This document shows, one piece after another, positions 6,637 through 14,742 of a stretch of 64,000 nt of DNA. Where the stretch lies: the NCBI RefSeq assembly GCF_000418325.1, contig NC_021658.1:13620501-13684500 (forward strand). The letters are read 5' to 3'. Both the position numbers and the translations under genes were made by a program. The stretch's first letter is position 1. Every line of letters begins with the position of its first letter. The notes beneath the pieces were generated by a model. The model worked only from the letters and a program-made list of their open reading frames with translations. It ran no database searches and was not told where the DNA came from. The stretch is from Sorangium cellulosum So0157-2 (GTDB lineage: Bacteria; Myxococcota_A; Polyangia; Polyangiales; Polyangiaceae).

Positions 6637-8427
6637 TCAGTCCTTGCGGAAGCGCTTGTAGAGGCTGCCAAGAAGGCTGGGCCGCCCTTGCTTCGGCGCG
6701 TGCGGCGCCGGGGCCGGCGCACGCGGCGCGAGCGAATGCTCGGCCTCGGGACCGCGCTCCGGTGCGGGCAGCCGCTCGGCGGCGAGCGCGGATGCGGCTG
6801 CAGGCGCAGGTGCCGGCGTCGTGGCGATTACCGGCGCGGACGCCGATGCAGGTCCGGGCGCTGACGCGGCCACGAGCGCCGACGCGGGCGCGGGCGCAGA
6901 CGGCGACGCGGGGTCCGGCTCCAGCGCGGCATCCGGCGCACGCGGAGCCTCCAGCGCGGCATCCGGCGCAGGCCCAGCGTCCGGCTCGCGCAGATCGACC
7001 GTCCCCTCCAGCGGCGACGCGGGCGCCGGGATCGCCGACGCGCGGCCCGCCGACCACGGCGCGCCCGGGGGCTCGCCGCTCTCCCGCTCGGCGTGCATGC
7101 CCGCAGGCGCGATCGGAAACGGCGCGCGCACCGCGTCGTGACCCTCGCCTCGGAGCCGCGCGGGGGGCGGCAGCGCGGCCTGCACCTCGCGTGACCGCGC
7201 CTCGCTCCCCGTCGGCGGCAGCGTGTCGTCGAGCGGGAACGTGCCCGCCAGCGGATGCGTGCCCGCGAGCGGGTGCGTGCCCGCCAGCGGATGCTTCCGC
7301 CCGGCCGCGACGCTCTCCGGCGCCTCGACGAAGTCCTCGTCGTCGAGGGTCACCGTCGTGCTCCAGTCCGTCAGCTTCATGGTCTCCGGCGCCGCCTCCG
7401 CGAGCGGCGCCCTGGCGAGCACCTCGGCGACATCCGGCCACGGCACCGGCTCGCCGCCGACCTCCACGCCCACCGCCACGCGCAGCGCCGACAGCGCCTC
7501 CTCCGAGGCCACCTGGAAGCTCCCGCGGAAGACCACCGCGCAGCGCTCGGCGTCGGCGTGCACGATCAGCGTGTCGCCCGAGAGCGACAGCCACCGCTGC
7601 GCGCCGTTCGGCAGGTAGATCGTCGCGAGCGCCCGCAGCGCCGGCAGGCGCGTGGCCAGCGCCGGGTGATGCGGGCTCAGGCCCTCCAGCACGATCTGCT
7701 CGCCGCCGAGCACCCGGTCGAAGCGCTGATCCAGCGGCGCGGACTGGAAGTACGACCAGTCGAAATCCTCCGGGATCGACGCGCTCCCCTCCAGCTCGCT
7801 GCGCGCGAGCCCGCGGAGCAGGCGCGCCCGGGTCGGCGCGATCGGCGGGATCGGCCCGAGGCCGATCGGCGCGCGCCTCCCGCCCGGCGGCAGCACGTTG
7901 GGCAGCGAGAGCTTGCCGTCCGGGTCCGCGAGCGCGCCGACGCCGAACGGGTTCTCCGGCTCGTCGACGCCGCCCCAGGCGCGCTGGTACTCGATCGGCA
8001 TCTTCACGAACGGCGCCGGCTCGGGATCCGGCGACGCCGCCGAGGCCGCTCGATCGCCGACGACCTCGAGGCGCTTGTCGACGAGCGCCGCCGCCCCGCG
8101 CACGATCGCGAGCCGCACCGGCATCCGCCGGACCGGCACCCCGCCCGGCGCCCATGCGTGCCCCGTGAGCACCACCTCGGCGCGCTCCAGCCAGGGCGCG
8201 AGGTCGCTCGCGGCGAGGAGCGCCTTCATCGGGTGGCCGCGCACGTAGACCTCGCTCCGGATCACCTCCATCGGCTCGATCCGCCGCGCCTCGCCGCCGG
8301 CGACCATCGCGAAGGTGGCCTTCGCGACGAGCGTCGTATGGAGCTGGCCGCGGCTGCGCCACAGCGTCGCGCCCGCGGCGACCGGTCCGGCGTGGAGGAC
8401 GTCGAGCGGCCAGCGAGCGGCGGTCAT
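6637..8427 (-). CDS. DUF2169-family protein of a T6SS locus
   Basis: This 596-residue protein starts at ATG 8427, nine bases after GGAGGAG. Residues 1 to about 330 form the DUF2169 domain, with motifs such as LHTTLVAKATF, VYVRGHP, YQRAWGGVDEPENPFGVG, SYFQSAPLDQR and IYLPNGAQRWLSLSGDTL. Proteins of this domain sit beside VgrG/PAAR genes and are thought to help load effectors on the spike. The C-terminal half (about 400-596) is a low-complexity Ala/Pro region with three HPLAGT-type repeats and ends in a basic segment (LGSLYKRFRKD). The domain itself appears complete. Confidence 0.85.
   Translation of the reverse strand: MTAARWPLDVLHAGPVAAGATLWRSRGQLHTTLVAKATFAMVAGGEARRIEPMEVIRSEVYVRGHPMKALLAASDLAPWLERAEVVLTGHAWAPGGVPVRRMPVRLAIVRGAAALVDKRLEVVGDRAASAASPDPEPAPFVKMPIEYQRAWGGVDEPENPFGVGALADPDGKLSLPNVLPPGGRRAPIGLGPIPPIAPTRARLLRGLARSELEGSASIPEDFDWSYFQSAPLDQRFDRVLGGEQIVLEGLSPHHPALATRLPALRALATIYLPNGAQRWLSLSGDTLIVHADAERCAVVFRGSFQVASEEALSALRVAVGVEVGGEPVPWPDVAEVLARAPLAEAAPETMKLTDWSTTVTLDDEDFVEAPESVAAGRKHPLAGTHPLAGTHPLAGTFPLDDTLPPTGSEARSREVQAALPPPARLRGEGHDAVRAPFPIAPAGMHAERESGEPPGAPWSAGRASAIPAPASPLEGTVDLREPDAGPAPDAALEAPRAPDAALEPDPASPSAPAPASALVAASAPGPASASAPVIATTPAPAPAAASALAAERLPAPERGPEAEHSLAPRAPAPAPHAPKQGRPSLLGSLYKRFRKD
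7241..7294 (-). repeat. 18-bp tandem repeat, three units
   Basis: Units at 7241-7258, 7259-7276 and 7277-7294 encode successive HPLAGT motifs in the linker of the DUF2169 protein. The outer two are identical and the middle one differs at two bases, so they are recent duplicates. Confidence 0.9.
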
Positions 8428-8486
8428 GGGCGATCGCTCCTCCGGCGGAGATCGCGCCGGCCCGGCCGCGCGAGGCCGGGCGGCGC

Positions 8487-9545
8487 TCAGTTGGTGTTGA
8501 GCTCGACGCGCAGCAGCTTGCGGCCGATGAAGAGGTAGTCGCCGTGGGCGAGCTCGCGCTCGCTCTTGATGCGCACGTAGGTCCCGTTGCGGCTGTTGAG
8601 ATCGGTGAGCGTGAACTTGCCGTTGTGCTCCTCGAGGCGGCAGTGCGAGCCCGACATGTACAGGTCGACGGGGAAGTTCAGGTCGCCGCCCTCGCGCCCG
8701 ATCTGCAGCGAGCTGCCGCGCGCGCACACGGTCATGCCGACCGCGCCGCCCTGGAGCACCTGGGTGAGGCGGAACGGGCTCGGGTGCTTCGGCGAGGAGT
8801 AGAAGAAGGTCCCGTCCGGATCCTGGCCGTCGGAGGCGCGCGGCGTCGGATCGAGCCGGAAGAGCTGCTCGCCCGCGAGGAACGTGTCGCCCGGCGTGAT
8901 GTCGATCGTGCCGCGCACGCGGATGTACACGCCGTTCAGCGAGCCCTCGTCGCGCACGACCAGCTTGCCGTCGCGGTAGAAGAAGTTCGCGTGCTTCGGC
9001 GAGACGAACGGATCGTCCGGGAAGACGAGCTGCCCGTTGCGGCCGACGATGTGCTGCTCGGCCTTCAGGTGGAAGGAGAGGCCGTCCATGCCCTCGCCGC
9101 GGATGAGGATCAGCTTCGCCTTCGCCGGGTTCTGCATGTCCCCGAAGAACAGCGTCTGCGCGTTGAGGATCTCGGGCGGGACCGCCGTTCCGCACCTCCC
9201 GCAGAACTTGTGGCCCGAGGGAACACCGCTCGAGCAGGAACGGCAGACGTAGTTACGGGCTTGCTCCATCAGCTCCTCCTGGGAGAGTTCGGCAAATTCG
9301 CTCTTGGACGAGGTGGTCTTGGGGCTCCGCCCCGCGCCGCGCGCGCTCGTCGGGTCGAGCCGGGGCTCCCTCGCGCCCAGGCTGCCGGCGGCGGGCGTCG
9401 GAGAGCGCCGGGCCGGCGCGTTCCCCCGGCGCGGCGTGAACAGGGCCAAGTCGTTCGCGCACTCAGGACAACGCGCGGTGCCCATCGGGCTCCACAGGTC
9501 GCACTGGCCACAGACGATGCCAATCTCGTGCTGCTCGGTGTGCAA
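8487..9545 (-). CDS. Double zinc-ribbon, double FHA-domain protein
   Basis: This 352-residue protein starts at TTG 9545, which follows GAGGAG closely; the residues before it lack conservation. An N-terminal zinc ribbon (CGQC...CPEC) and a second one (CRSC...CGRC) are joined by a basic linker. Two FHA domains follow: the first with GRNGQLVFPDDPFVSPKHANFFY and GSLNGVYIRV, the second with IGREGGDLNF, SGSHCRLEE and LNSRNGTYVRI. Both keep the Arg, Ser-x-x-His and Asn residues that bind phosphothreonine. FHA proteins of this type often tie Ser/Thr kinases to T6SS activity, which fits the DUF2169/VgrG neighbours. No kinase gene is seen in the window. Confidence 0.85.
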   Translation of the reverse strand: MHTEQHEIGIVCGQCDLWSPMGTARCPECANDLALFTPRRGNAPARRSPTPAAGSLGAREPRLDPTSARGAGRSPKTTSSKSEFAELSQEELMEQARNYVCRSCSSGVPSGHKFCGRCGTAVPPEILNAQTLFFGDMQNPAKAKLILIRGEGMDGLSFHLKAEQHIVGRNGQLVFPDDPFVSPKHANFFYRDGKLVVRDEGSLNGVYIRVRGTIDITPGDTFLAGEQLFRLDPTPRASDGQDPDGTFFYSSPKHPSPFRLTQVLQGGAVGMTVCARGSSLQIGREGGDLNFPVDLYMSGSHCRLEEHNGKFTLTDLNSRNGTYVRIKSERELAHGDYLFIGRKLLRVELNTN

Positions 9546-9790
9546 ACGTCTCCTCGGTGCATTGGAGGACCGCGGACCGCGGTTCTCCGACCCGCGCCAG
9601 CGGAAGGCCGCCTGGGCGGACCTCCGACCGATGAAGCGAGCCCGGGGGCGGAGGACCCTGCCCGCTGCTCGCGCTGGATCCCCGACCCGGGTGGAGAGAA
9701 CCACGGTTCTAGACGTCGAAGCGCGGAGGGGTCAAGCACGAGCTGACGCGGGCCGTCGGCGCTGCCGTGGCCGCCGGCCCTGGCGCAGCT

Positions 9791-9840
9791 CGCCGGCGCT
9801 GACGTGGCCGCCGGCGCTGACGTGGCCGCCGGCGCTGTCA
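9791..9840. repeat. 18-bp tandem repeat at a gene's 3' end
   Basis: About 2.7 copies of an 18-bp unit beginning CGCCGGCGCTGACGTGGC lie at 9791-9808, 9809-9826 and 9827-9840. The last copy contains the stop codon of the signal-peptidase-like gene (9838). Weaker copies extend left to about 9745. Confidence 0.85.
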
Positions 9841-10476
9841 GCGCACGAAGGTGAAGCGGCGCTGGTCGTCGCTCCAGCCCCCGGCGCCCCAGAGCCGGAA
9901 CACGATCCGCTGGCTGCACGCCGCGCGCGGCTGGAGGCCGAAATCGCGCGAGTCGTCGTGGTAGCTCCGGTTGTCGCTCAGCAGGAAGACCGTGTCGGGA
10001 CGCACCTCCACGCGGTGGCGGCGCTCGAGCGGCGGCTTGCGGCCCGTCGCCCGCAGGTGGAGGCCCGGGCCCATCCTCACCATGTCGCACGTGACCTGGA
10101 CCGTGTTGTTCGTGGCGGGGTCGACGATGCTCAGCTTCGGCTCGGTGCAGGCGACCTCGGCGTCGTAGCGCTGCCCGTTCACGACCAGGGCGCGGTGGTC
10201 GACCTCGACCGTGTCGCCCGGCACGCCCGCGATCCGGCCGACGATGTGGCTGCCGGGGACCTCGGGATCCGGGCACCGCACCAGCTCGCCGAAGCCGGGC
10301 GTGCCCCGCGTCAGCACGACGACCACGTCGCCCGGGGCGAGGCTCGGCGCGATCGAGGCGCCGAGGCTCGGGTCGTCCGGCACCGCCCACACGTCGAGGA
10401 CGAGCGCGCGGAGCACGACGCCGATCACCAGCAAGGTTCCGACGATCCAGAGCAGCCCGTTGAACAGCTTCCGCAT
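9838..10476 (-). CDS. Signal peptidase I (S26)-like protein lacking the usual Lys
   Basis: This 212-residue protein has one N-terminal membrane segment (residues 5-28) and an S26 fold. SIAPSLAPGD matches the catalytic-serine box (SMxPTL), RIAGVPGDTVEV matches box D, and SDNRSYHDDSRDFG matches box E. In typical enzymes a catalytic lysine lies directly before the box D arginine. Here that position is glycine (HIVGRIAG), with a histidine three residues earlier. It may use histidine, as ER-type peptidases do, or be inactive. It is a candidate for processing a special substrate. Confidence 0.75.
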   Translation of the reverse strand: MRKLFNGLLWIVGTLLVIGVVLRALVLDVWAVPDDPSLGASIAPSLAPGDVVVVLTRGTPGFGELVRCPDPEVPGSHIVGRIAGVPGDTVEVDHRALVVNGQRYDAEVACTEPKLSIVDPATNNTVQVTCDMVRMGPGLHLRATGRKPPLERRHRVEVRPDTVFLLSDNRSYHDDSRDFGLQPRAACSQRIVFRLWGAGGWSDDQRRFTFVR

Positions 10477-10549
10477 GGCGGCCCCGCAGCCTAGCGCAGC
10501 GGCGGCCGCGGGCGGCGGGCAACGCGGGCCCGCGGACGCCGCGCCGCCG

Positions 10550-11431
10550 TCAACGCAGGCAGCTCCGGTACGGCGGCAGCTCGCTCGGGCTCGCGCCCGC
10601 CGCGATCTCGCGGGCCGCGGAGAAGAGCTCGGGCCACACGTCGAGGCGGCTGAAGTACGAGGTGCCGGTCGTGTGCTCGTCGCCGTCCATCACGCTCGAC
10701 GAGATCACGCCGACGACGTCGCCCCACGCGTCGCTCCGCGCAGGCCCCCCCGAGTCCCCCGGGCAGATCGAGGCGGTCGCGACGAAGTGCCCCGGGGCCA
10801 GCCGGTCGATCGTGCCGCCCGGCCGCGGCACGAGGTGGATCGGATCGCGCGAGAGCGCGCAGCGGCCGAAGCCGTACGGGGTCACCGTCTCCTTGAGCGC
10901 GGGCTCGCCCTCGATCCGCGGCGCGAGGGTCGGGATCCCGATCAGGCGGCGCGACAGCACCAGGATCGCGATGTCGCCCTCGCCCGACGTGTACCCGCAG
11001 TCCGGCGACACCACCGCGCGGACCGTCACGTCGCCCCAGGGCAGGTGGTCGCCCCCGAGCTCGATCGAGATGGCCTCGGGCTCCTGATCGCGGCGCAGCG
11101 TCCTGCCGTTCTCGTCGCGCGCCGCGACGCAGTGGTGCGCGGTGAGCACCAGGTCCTCGGTGATGAGCGTCCCCGTGCAGGTCACGTCGGTGACGATCCG
11201 GACGATCGCGTCCTCGTTCGTCGCCAGCTCGAACGGCGGCCGCAGCTGGACCGGGCGCTGCTCCTGGCCCGGCTTCGCGGCGGGGATCGCCAGCCCTGCG
11301 TTGGTGATCGGCGGCGCGCAGCCCGCGGCGGCGGTGAGGCCGAGCGCTGCAGCGACCACGACGGCGCGTCGGAACGACCCTGTCGATGCAGTCGACAGGG
11401 CGCCCAGCGTGCGAGCTTGCGGCTGTTCCAC
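10550..11431 (-). CDS. Trypsin-like (S1) serine protease lipoprotein
   Basis: This 293-residue protein has a hydrophobic leader with a lipobox (LTAAAGC) near residues 33-39, so it is likely an outer-membrane or periplasmic lipoprotein. The S1 triad is complete: histidine in VLTAHHC, aspartate in GDIAILVL and serine in CPGDSGGPA. The length of the protease domain, about 230 residues, is normal. The GTG start lacks a strong ribosome site; a downstream start before the leader is possible. It lies downstream of no obvious partner. Confidence 0.87.
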   Translation of the reverse strand: MEQPQARTLGALSTASTGSFRRAVVVAAALGLTAAAGCAPPITNAGLAIPAAKPGQEQRPVQLRPPFELATNEDAIVRIVTDVTCTGTLITEDLVLTAHHCVAARDENGRTLRRDQEPEAISIELGGDHLPWGDVTVRAVVSPDCGYTSGEGDIAILVLSRRLIGIPTLAPRIEGEPALKETVTPYGFGRCALSRDPIHLVPRPGGTIDRLAPGHFVATASICPGDSGGPARSDAWGDVVGVISSSVMDGDEHTTGTSYFSRLDVWPELFSAAREIAAGASPSELPPYRSCLR

Positions 11432-11764
11432 CTGAGGGAGACCCTCCCAAGCGCAACCGGTTGTTCAATCGGACAGCGCCCCCGGTGTGGACGCGCCGAG
11501 CAAGACCCAAGGCTACGACAGAAGACGGTGACCGTCATTCGACAACGACAGGGTTTCCAAGCTTGGATACGACCTCGACGATCGGCGACCCCGCCGCGGC
11601 CGCCCTCGCCGCGCTCGCGCCCCCGCGCTGTCCCATGGACCGCCTGACGAACTCCCCTCCTGTCCAGCCAGATCGAAGAGATTGGCCCTGAGCAGATTCG
11701 TTCCGGTGCGCGCGCACGATCTCGGCGCCTCGATCGTCCCTGACGCGCGCTGGGCGCGCTGCGT
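11432..11764. other. Intergenic stretch with one weak 33-residue frame
   Basis: No convincing gene was found in this 333-bp gap. A minus-strand frame at 11535-11636 would encode a 33-residue Ala-rich peptide ending in VEVVSKLGNPVVVE. It has an AGGCGG sequence three bases before its ATG, which is too close to be persuasive. The GTTGTTCAATCGG segment near 11458-11471 is AT-richer and could hold the protease promoter. Confidence 0.4.
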
Positions 11765-12292
11765 TCAGCGCATCGCAACGAGGCGCACCTCGCTCGCGCT
11801 GCGCTCGTAGGCGGCGCGCGCCGCGGTCGCGTCGACCTGCGGATCGTCGACGCCCGCGGCGGCGAGCTGCTCGAGGAAGGCGCGCTGCCGCTCGGACTTC
11901 GCCGCGAGCCACGCGGGACAGCCGCCCGCCGCGCAGGCGGCCGAGGCCTGCTCGGCCGCGGCGAGCGCGTCGCGGACGCGACCGCGGCGGAGCAGCGCGC
12001 GCGCCGAGAGGTGCGCCGCCTCCGGGAGCTCGCGCACCTCGCGGGGCGCGGCCTCGAGCGCCGAGGAGGCGAGGCCCGGCTGATCGCGATCGAGGTAGGC
12101 CGCGGCGAGCGCGGTGACGCTCTCCCGCGTCCGACCCTCGGCGTAGCGGGCCTCGAGCGCGGCGAGCTCACCGAGCCCCGCCGTGGCGCGCGCCGGCAGC
12201 AGCTGCGATGCCTGGACGCTCGGCCCGAGCCCGACCGTCCAGGCGACCCCCGCGAGAACCAAGCCGTTGGCGACGAACAACCCGAAGCGCAT
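11765..12292 (-). CDS. Membrane-anchored TPR-like helical protein
   Basis: This 175-residue protein starts at ATG 12292 with GGAGG seven bases upstream. It has one N-terminal membrane or signal segment (about 3-22) and then Ala-rich helices with TPR-like spacing, such as LAAAYLDRDQPGLASSALEAAP and SARALLRRGRVRDALAAAEQA. A cysteine pair (ACAAGGCPAW) may form a disulfide. No specific family was recognised. It may be a periplasmic scaffold. Confidence 0.7.
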   Translation of the reverse strand: MRFGLFVANGLVLAGVAWTVGLGPSVQASQLLPARATAGLGELAALEARYAEGRTRESVTALAAAYLDRDQPGLASSALEAAPREVRELPEAAHLSARALLRRGRVRDALAAAEQASAACAAGGCPAWLAAKSERQRAFLEQLAAAGVDDPQVDATAARAAYERSASEVRLVAMR

Positions 12293-12418
12293 CACCCGAC
12301 CTCCAGGAGCTGATGGAGCGGAGTGACAGCCGGGCGGCGCGGAGGTTCCCGCGAGCCTCGAAGAACGCGCGATCGGGTGCCCGTCGCGCCTACAGGGTGC
12401 GCCTGGGCGGCGGCGGGG

Positions 12419-13576
12419 TCACTCGCTCGGGAGCACCACGAGGTCGTCGCGGTGGACGACGACGTCGTCGCCGGCGTCGTCGCGCTTCTTCCGCGCGATG
12501 CGCGCGGCGTCGCCGGCGGACATCCGCGCGAGCCCGCGCGCGATCTCGGTGCCCTCCGGGTCGAAGACGGCCACGGCGTCGCCCGGGAGGAAGGTGCCGC
12601 GCACGCCGAGGACGCCGACCGCGAGGATGCTCCGGTTCTTCGAGGCGATCGCCTCGGCGGCGCCCCGGTCGACGAGGATCGCGCCGCGCGGGCGCAGCGT
12701 GTACGCGATCCAGTGCTTGCGCGCGCTGAGCCGCTGCGGCACGGCGGCGAAGAGGGTGCCGACGTCCTCGCCCGAGAGGATGCTCGTGATGATGCCCGGC
12801 TCGCGCGCGGCGGCGATGACCACGTGCGAGCCGGCGAGCGTGGCGCGCCGCGCGGCCTCCACCTTGCTGGCCATGCCGCCGGTGCCGACGCCGGAGGTCG
12901 AGCCGCCGGCGAGGTGCCGCGCCTCGCGGGCGACGCTGCGCACGAACGGCACGCGGCGCCCGTCGCCGTCGAGCAGGCCCTCGACGTCGGAGAGGAGGAT
13001 CAAAAGATCGGCCTCGCAGAGCGGCGTGACCATCGCCGCGAGCTGGTCGTTGTCGCCGAACTTGATCTCCTCGACCGCGACGGCGTCGTTCTCGTTGATG
13101 ATCGGGATGGCGCCGGCCTCGAGCAGCGCGGCGAGGGCGTTCCTCGCGTTGTTGGTGCGGGTGCGGTCCGCGAGGTCGGCGTGCGTGAGGAGCACCTGCG
13201 CGACGCGCAGGCCGACCTTGCCGAAGGCCTCCTCGTAGCGCTGCATCAGCACGCTCTGGCCGGCCGCGGCCGCGGCCTGGAGCCAGGCCATGTCCTTCGG
13301 CCGCGCCTTGAGGCCGAGCTTCGTCACCCCGAGGGCGATGGCGCCGCTCGACACGATGACGAGGTTCCGGCCGGAGCGGGCGCGGAGCGCGGCCACCTCG
13401 ACGGCGAGCCGGTCCCAGGCGTCGCCGGACAGGCTCTTCGAGCCGATCTTGACGATGATGCGGCGGCAGCGCTTGAGCGCGGCGCGCGCGCCGTCGGGGT
13501 CGAGCTCGGGCGCGGGGCCCTCCGCGTGGCGGCCCGCGGCGCCCTTCGCGGCGGTGCGTTCCTCGTGGTCAGTCAT
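12419..13576 (-). CDS. proB: Glutamate 5-kinase
   Basis: ProB catalyses the first step of proline synthesis, ATP-dependent phosphorylation of glutamate. The 385-residue protein has the amino-acid kinase domain (IIVKIGSKSLSG, IVSSGAIALGV, IINENDAVAVEEIKFGDNDQLAA, GVGTGGMASKVEAARRA) followed by a C-terminal PUA domain (RGAILVDRGAAEAI, FLPGDAVAVFD). A disordered N-terminal extension of about 35 residues is unusual. The start codon overlaps the stop of the gene before it by 8 bp (ATGACTGA), so the two are translationally coupled. No proA is seen nearby. Confidence 0.95.
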   Translation of the reverse strand: MTDHEERTAAKGAAGRHAEGPAPELDPDGARAALKRCRRIIVKIGSKSLSGDAWDRLAVEVAALRARSGRNLVIVSSGAIALGVTKLGLKARPKDMAWLQAAAAAGQSVLMQRYEEAFGKVGLRVAQVLLTHADLADRTRTNNARNALAALLEAGAIPIINENDAVAVEEIKFGDNDQLAAMVTPLCEADLLILLSDVEGLLDGDGRRVPFVRSVAREARHLAGGSTSGVGTGGMASKVEAARRATLAGSHVVIAAAREPGIITSILSGEDVGTLFAAVPQRLSARKHWIAYTLRPRGAILVDRGAAEAIASKNRSILAVGVLGVRGTFLPGDAVAVFDPEGTEIARGLARMSAGDAARIARKKRDDAGDDVVVHRDDLVVLPSE

Positions 13577-14222
13577 GGGGCAGGCCGGCGGCGGCGATCT
13601 CGTCGAAGGCCGCGTCGAGGCGGCGCTCGATGTACTCGGGGACGGCGGCGCCGGCGAGCAGGAACGCGTCGATCCAGCGCGTGAACTCGTCGCGCAGGTC
13701 CTCCGCGCCGCTCGGCAGGATGGTGACGCTCGCGTGGAGCGAGGGGGACAGCGAGCGCCGCACGGCGTGATCGACCGCGTCGCGGATCCACCGCGCCTCG
13801 TCGGCGTGGATGCGGACGGCGCTGCTCCGGCGGAAGCGCGTGATGTAGCGGTTCAGCAGGTGGCCGAGGGCGTAGACCTCGAGGCCGCGCGCGGCCGCCG
13901 CGAGCGCGAGGGCCGGGTTCAGCCGCCGGAGGACCTCCTTCGTGACGAGCTGCGCGGCCTTGCGGAGCGGGGTCTGCTCCGCGCCGGGCTGGGCGAGCAG
14001 GGCGCGCGCGTCGGTGGTGAGGCTGAGGCCGTGGCGGGCCACCGTGTCCTGGGCGATCGCCCCGCGGATGCGCAGGAGCATCCGATCGGGGAGGACCGGG
14101 ACCGGGAGCCACGAGGCGCCCACCGCGAACGCGGTGAGCACGGCGAGTCGACCTCCGGGAGGCGGGCCGCCCGGGGTGACCTGAGCGGCGGACGGCTTGT
14201 TCGCGGCGGCTTCGGTTGACAT
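13569..14222 (-). CDS. Unrecognised helical protein coupled to proB
   Basis: This 217-residue protein reads from ATG 14222. After a Pro/Gly-rich N terminus comes a hydrophobic stretch (RLAVLTAFAVGASWLPVPVLPDRM), then a mostly helical region with LGHLLNRYITRFRRSS and EARWIRDAVDHAVRR. It may be peripheral or membrane-associated, with a general similarity to EcsC-like proteins, but no family was identified with certainty. It shares 8 bp with proB. Just upstream (14223-14706) lies the repeat element described separately. Confidence 0.7.
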   Translation of the reverse strand: MSTEAAANKPSAAQVTPGGPPPGGRLAVLTAFAVGASWLPVPVLPDRMLLRIRGAIAQDTVARHGLSLTTDARALLAQPGAEQTPLRKAAQLVTKEVLRRLNPALALAAAARGLEVYALGHLLNRYITRFRRSSAVRIHADEARWIRDAVDHAVRRSLSPSLHASVTILPSGAEDLRDEFTRWIDAFLLAGAAVPEYIERRLDAAFDEIAAAGLPHD

Positions 14223-14377
14223 CGGGCGCACGGTACTACGGCGCCCGCCGGGTGGCGAACAGTGGCGACGGCGGCGCGGGGCGGAGAGAGCGGAGGCGCG
14301 GGCGGCTGAGACGGCGGGGAGGGGAGGCGGCGAGAGGGCGAGGGCGAGCCCGAAGGCGCCCCTCGGCGCTCCCGCAA

Positions 14378-14643
14378 ATCGCGCTGCCATGGCCGGGAAA
14401 CGCGATGGTCCCGCGGCGAGCCGCGTTCCGAGCCGTTCCCCTCGGTCCTCGCCGCGGGCGCAGCCGTTCCGAGGCGCTCGGCGCCGCCGGCGCCGCCGGA
14501 GCTCGCCTTTCTGACGGCTCCAGCGCCGCCTCGCCGCGGGATCGTCGCGCGCGGAGCGGCTCCAGCGCCGCCTCGCCCCTGGGTCGTCGCGCGCGGAGCG
14601 GCTGCTGCGTCCATCGAGCGCCCCTTGCGCCGCGCTCGAGCGG
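14378..14643. repeat. Dispersed repeat element, copy A, with 42-bp units
   Basis: This copy shares a core with 20741-21048, including the identical 23-base segment at 14423-14445. After the core come 42-bp tandem units at 14518-14559 and 14560-14601 and a diverged third at 14602-14643. Each begins CTSCWGCG and ends GCGGAGCGG or similar. It fills most of the 14223-14742 gap upstream of the NACHT gene. Both copies lie in the same orientation. Confidence 0.85.
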
Positions 14644-14742
14644 CGGAGCCACATCACGCCCGGGCCGCCGCCCACGGCTGAGACTGCGAAACGTCGACGC
14701 GACCGCATGGTGCCCGCACCCGCATCCATGCATGGTCACGCC

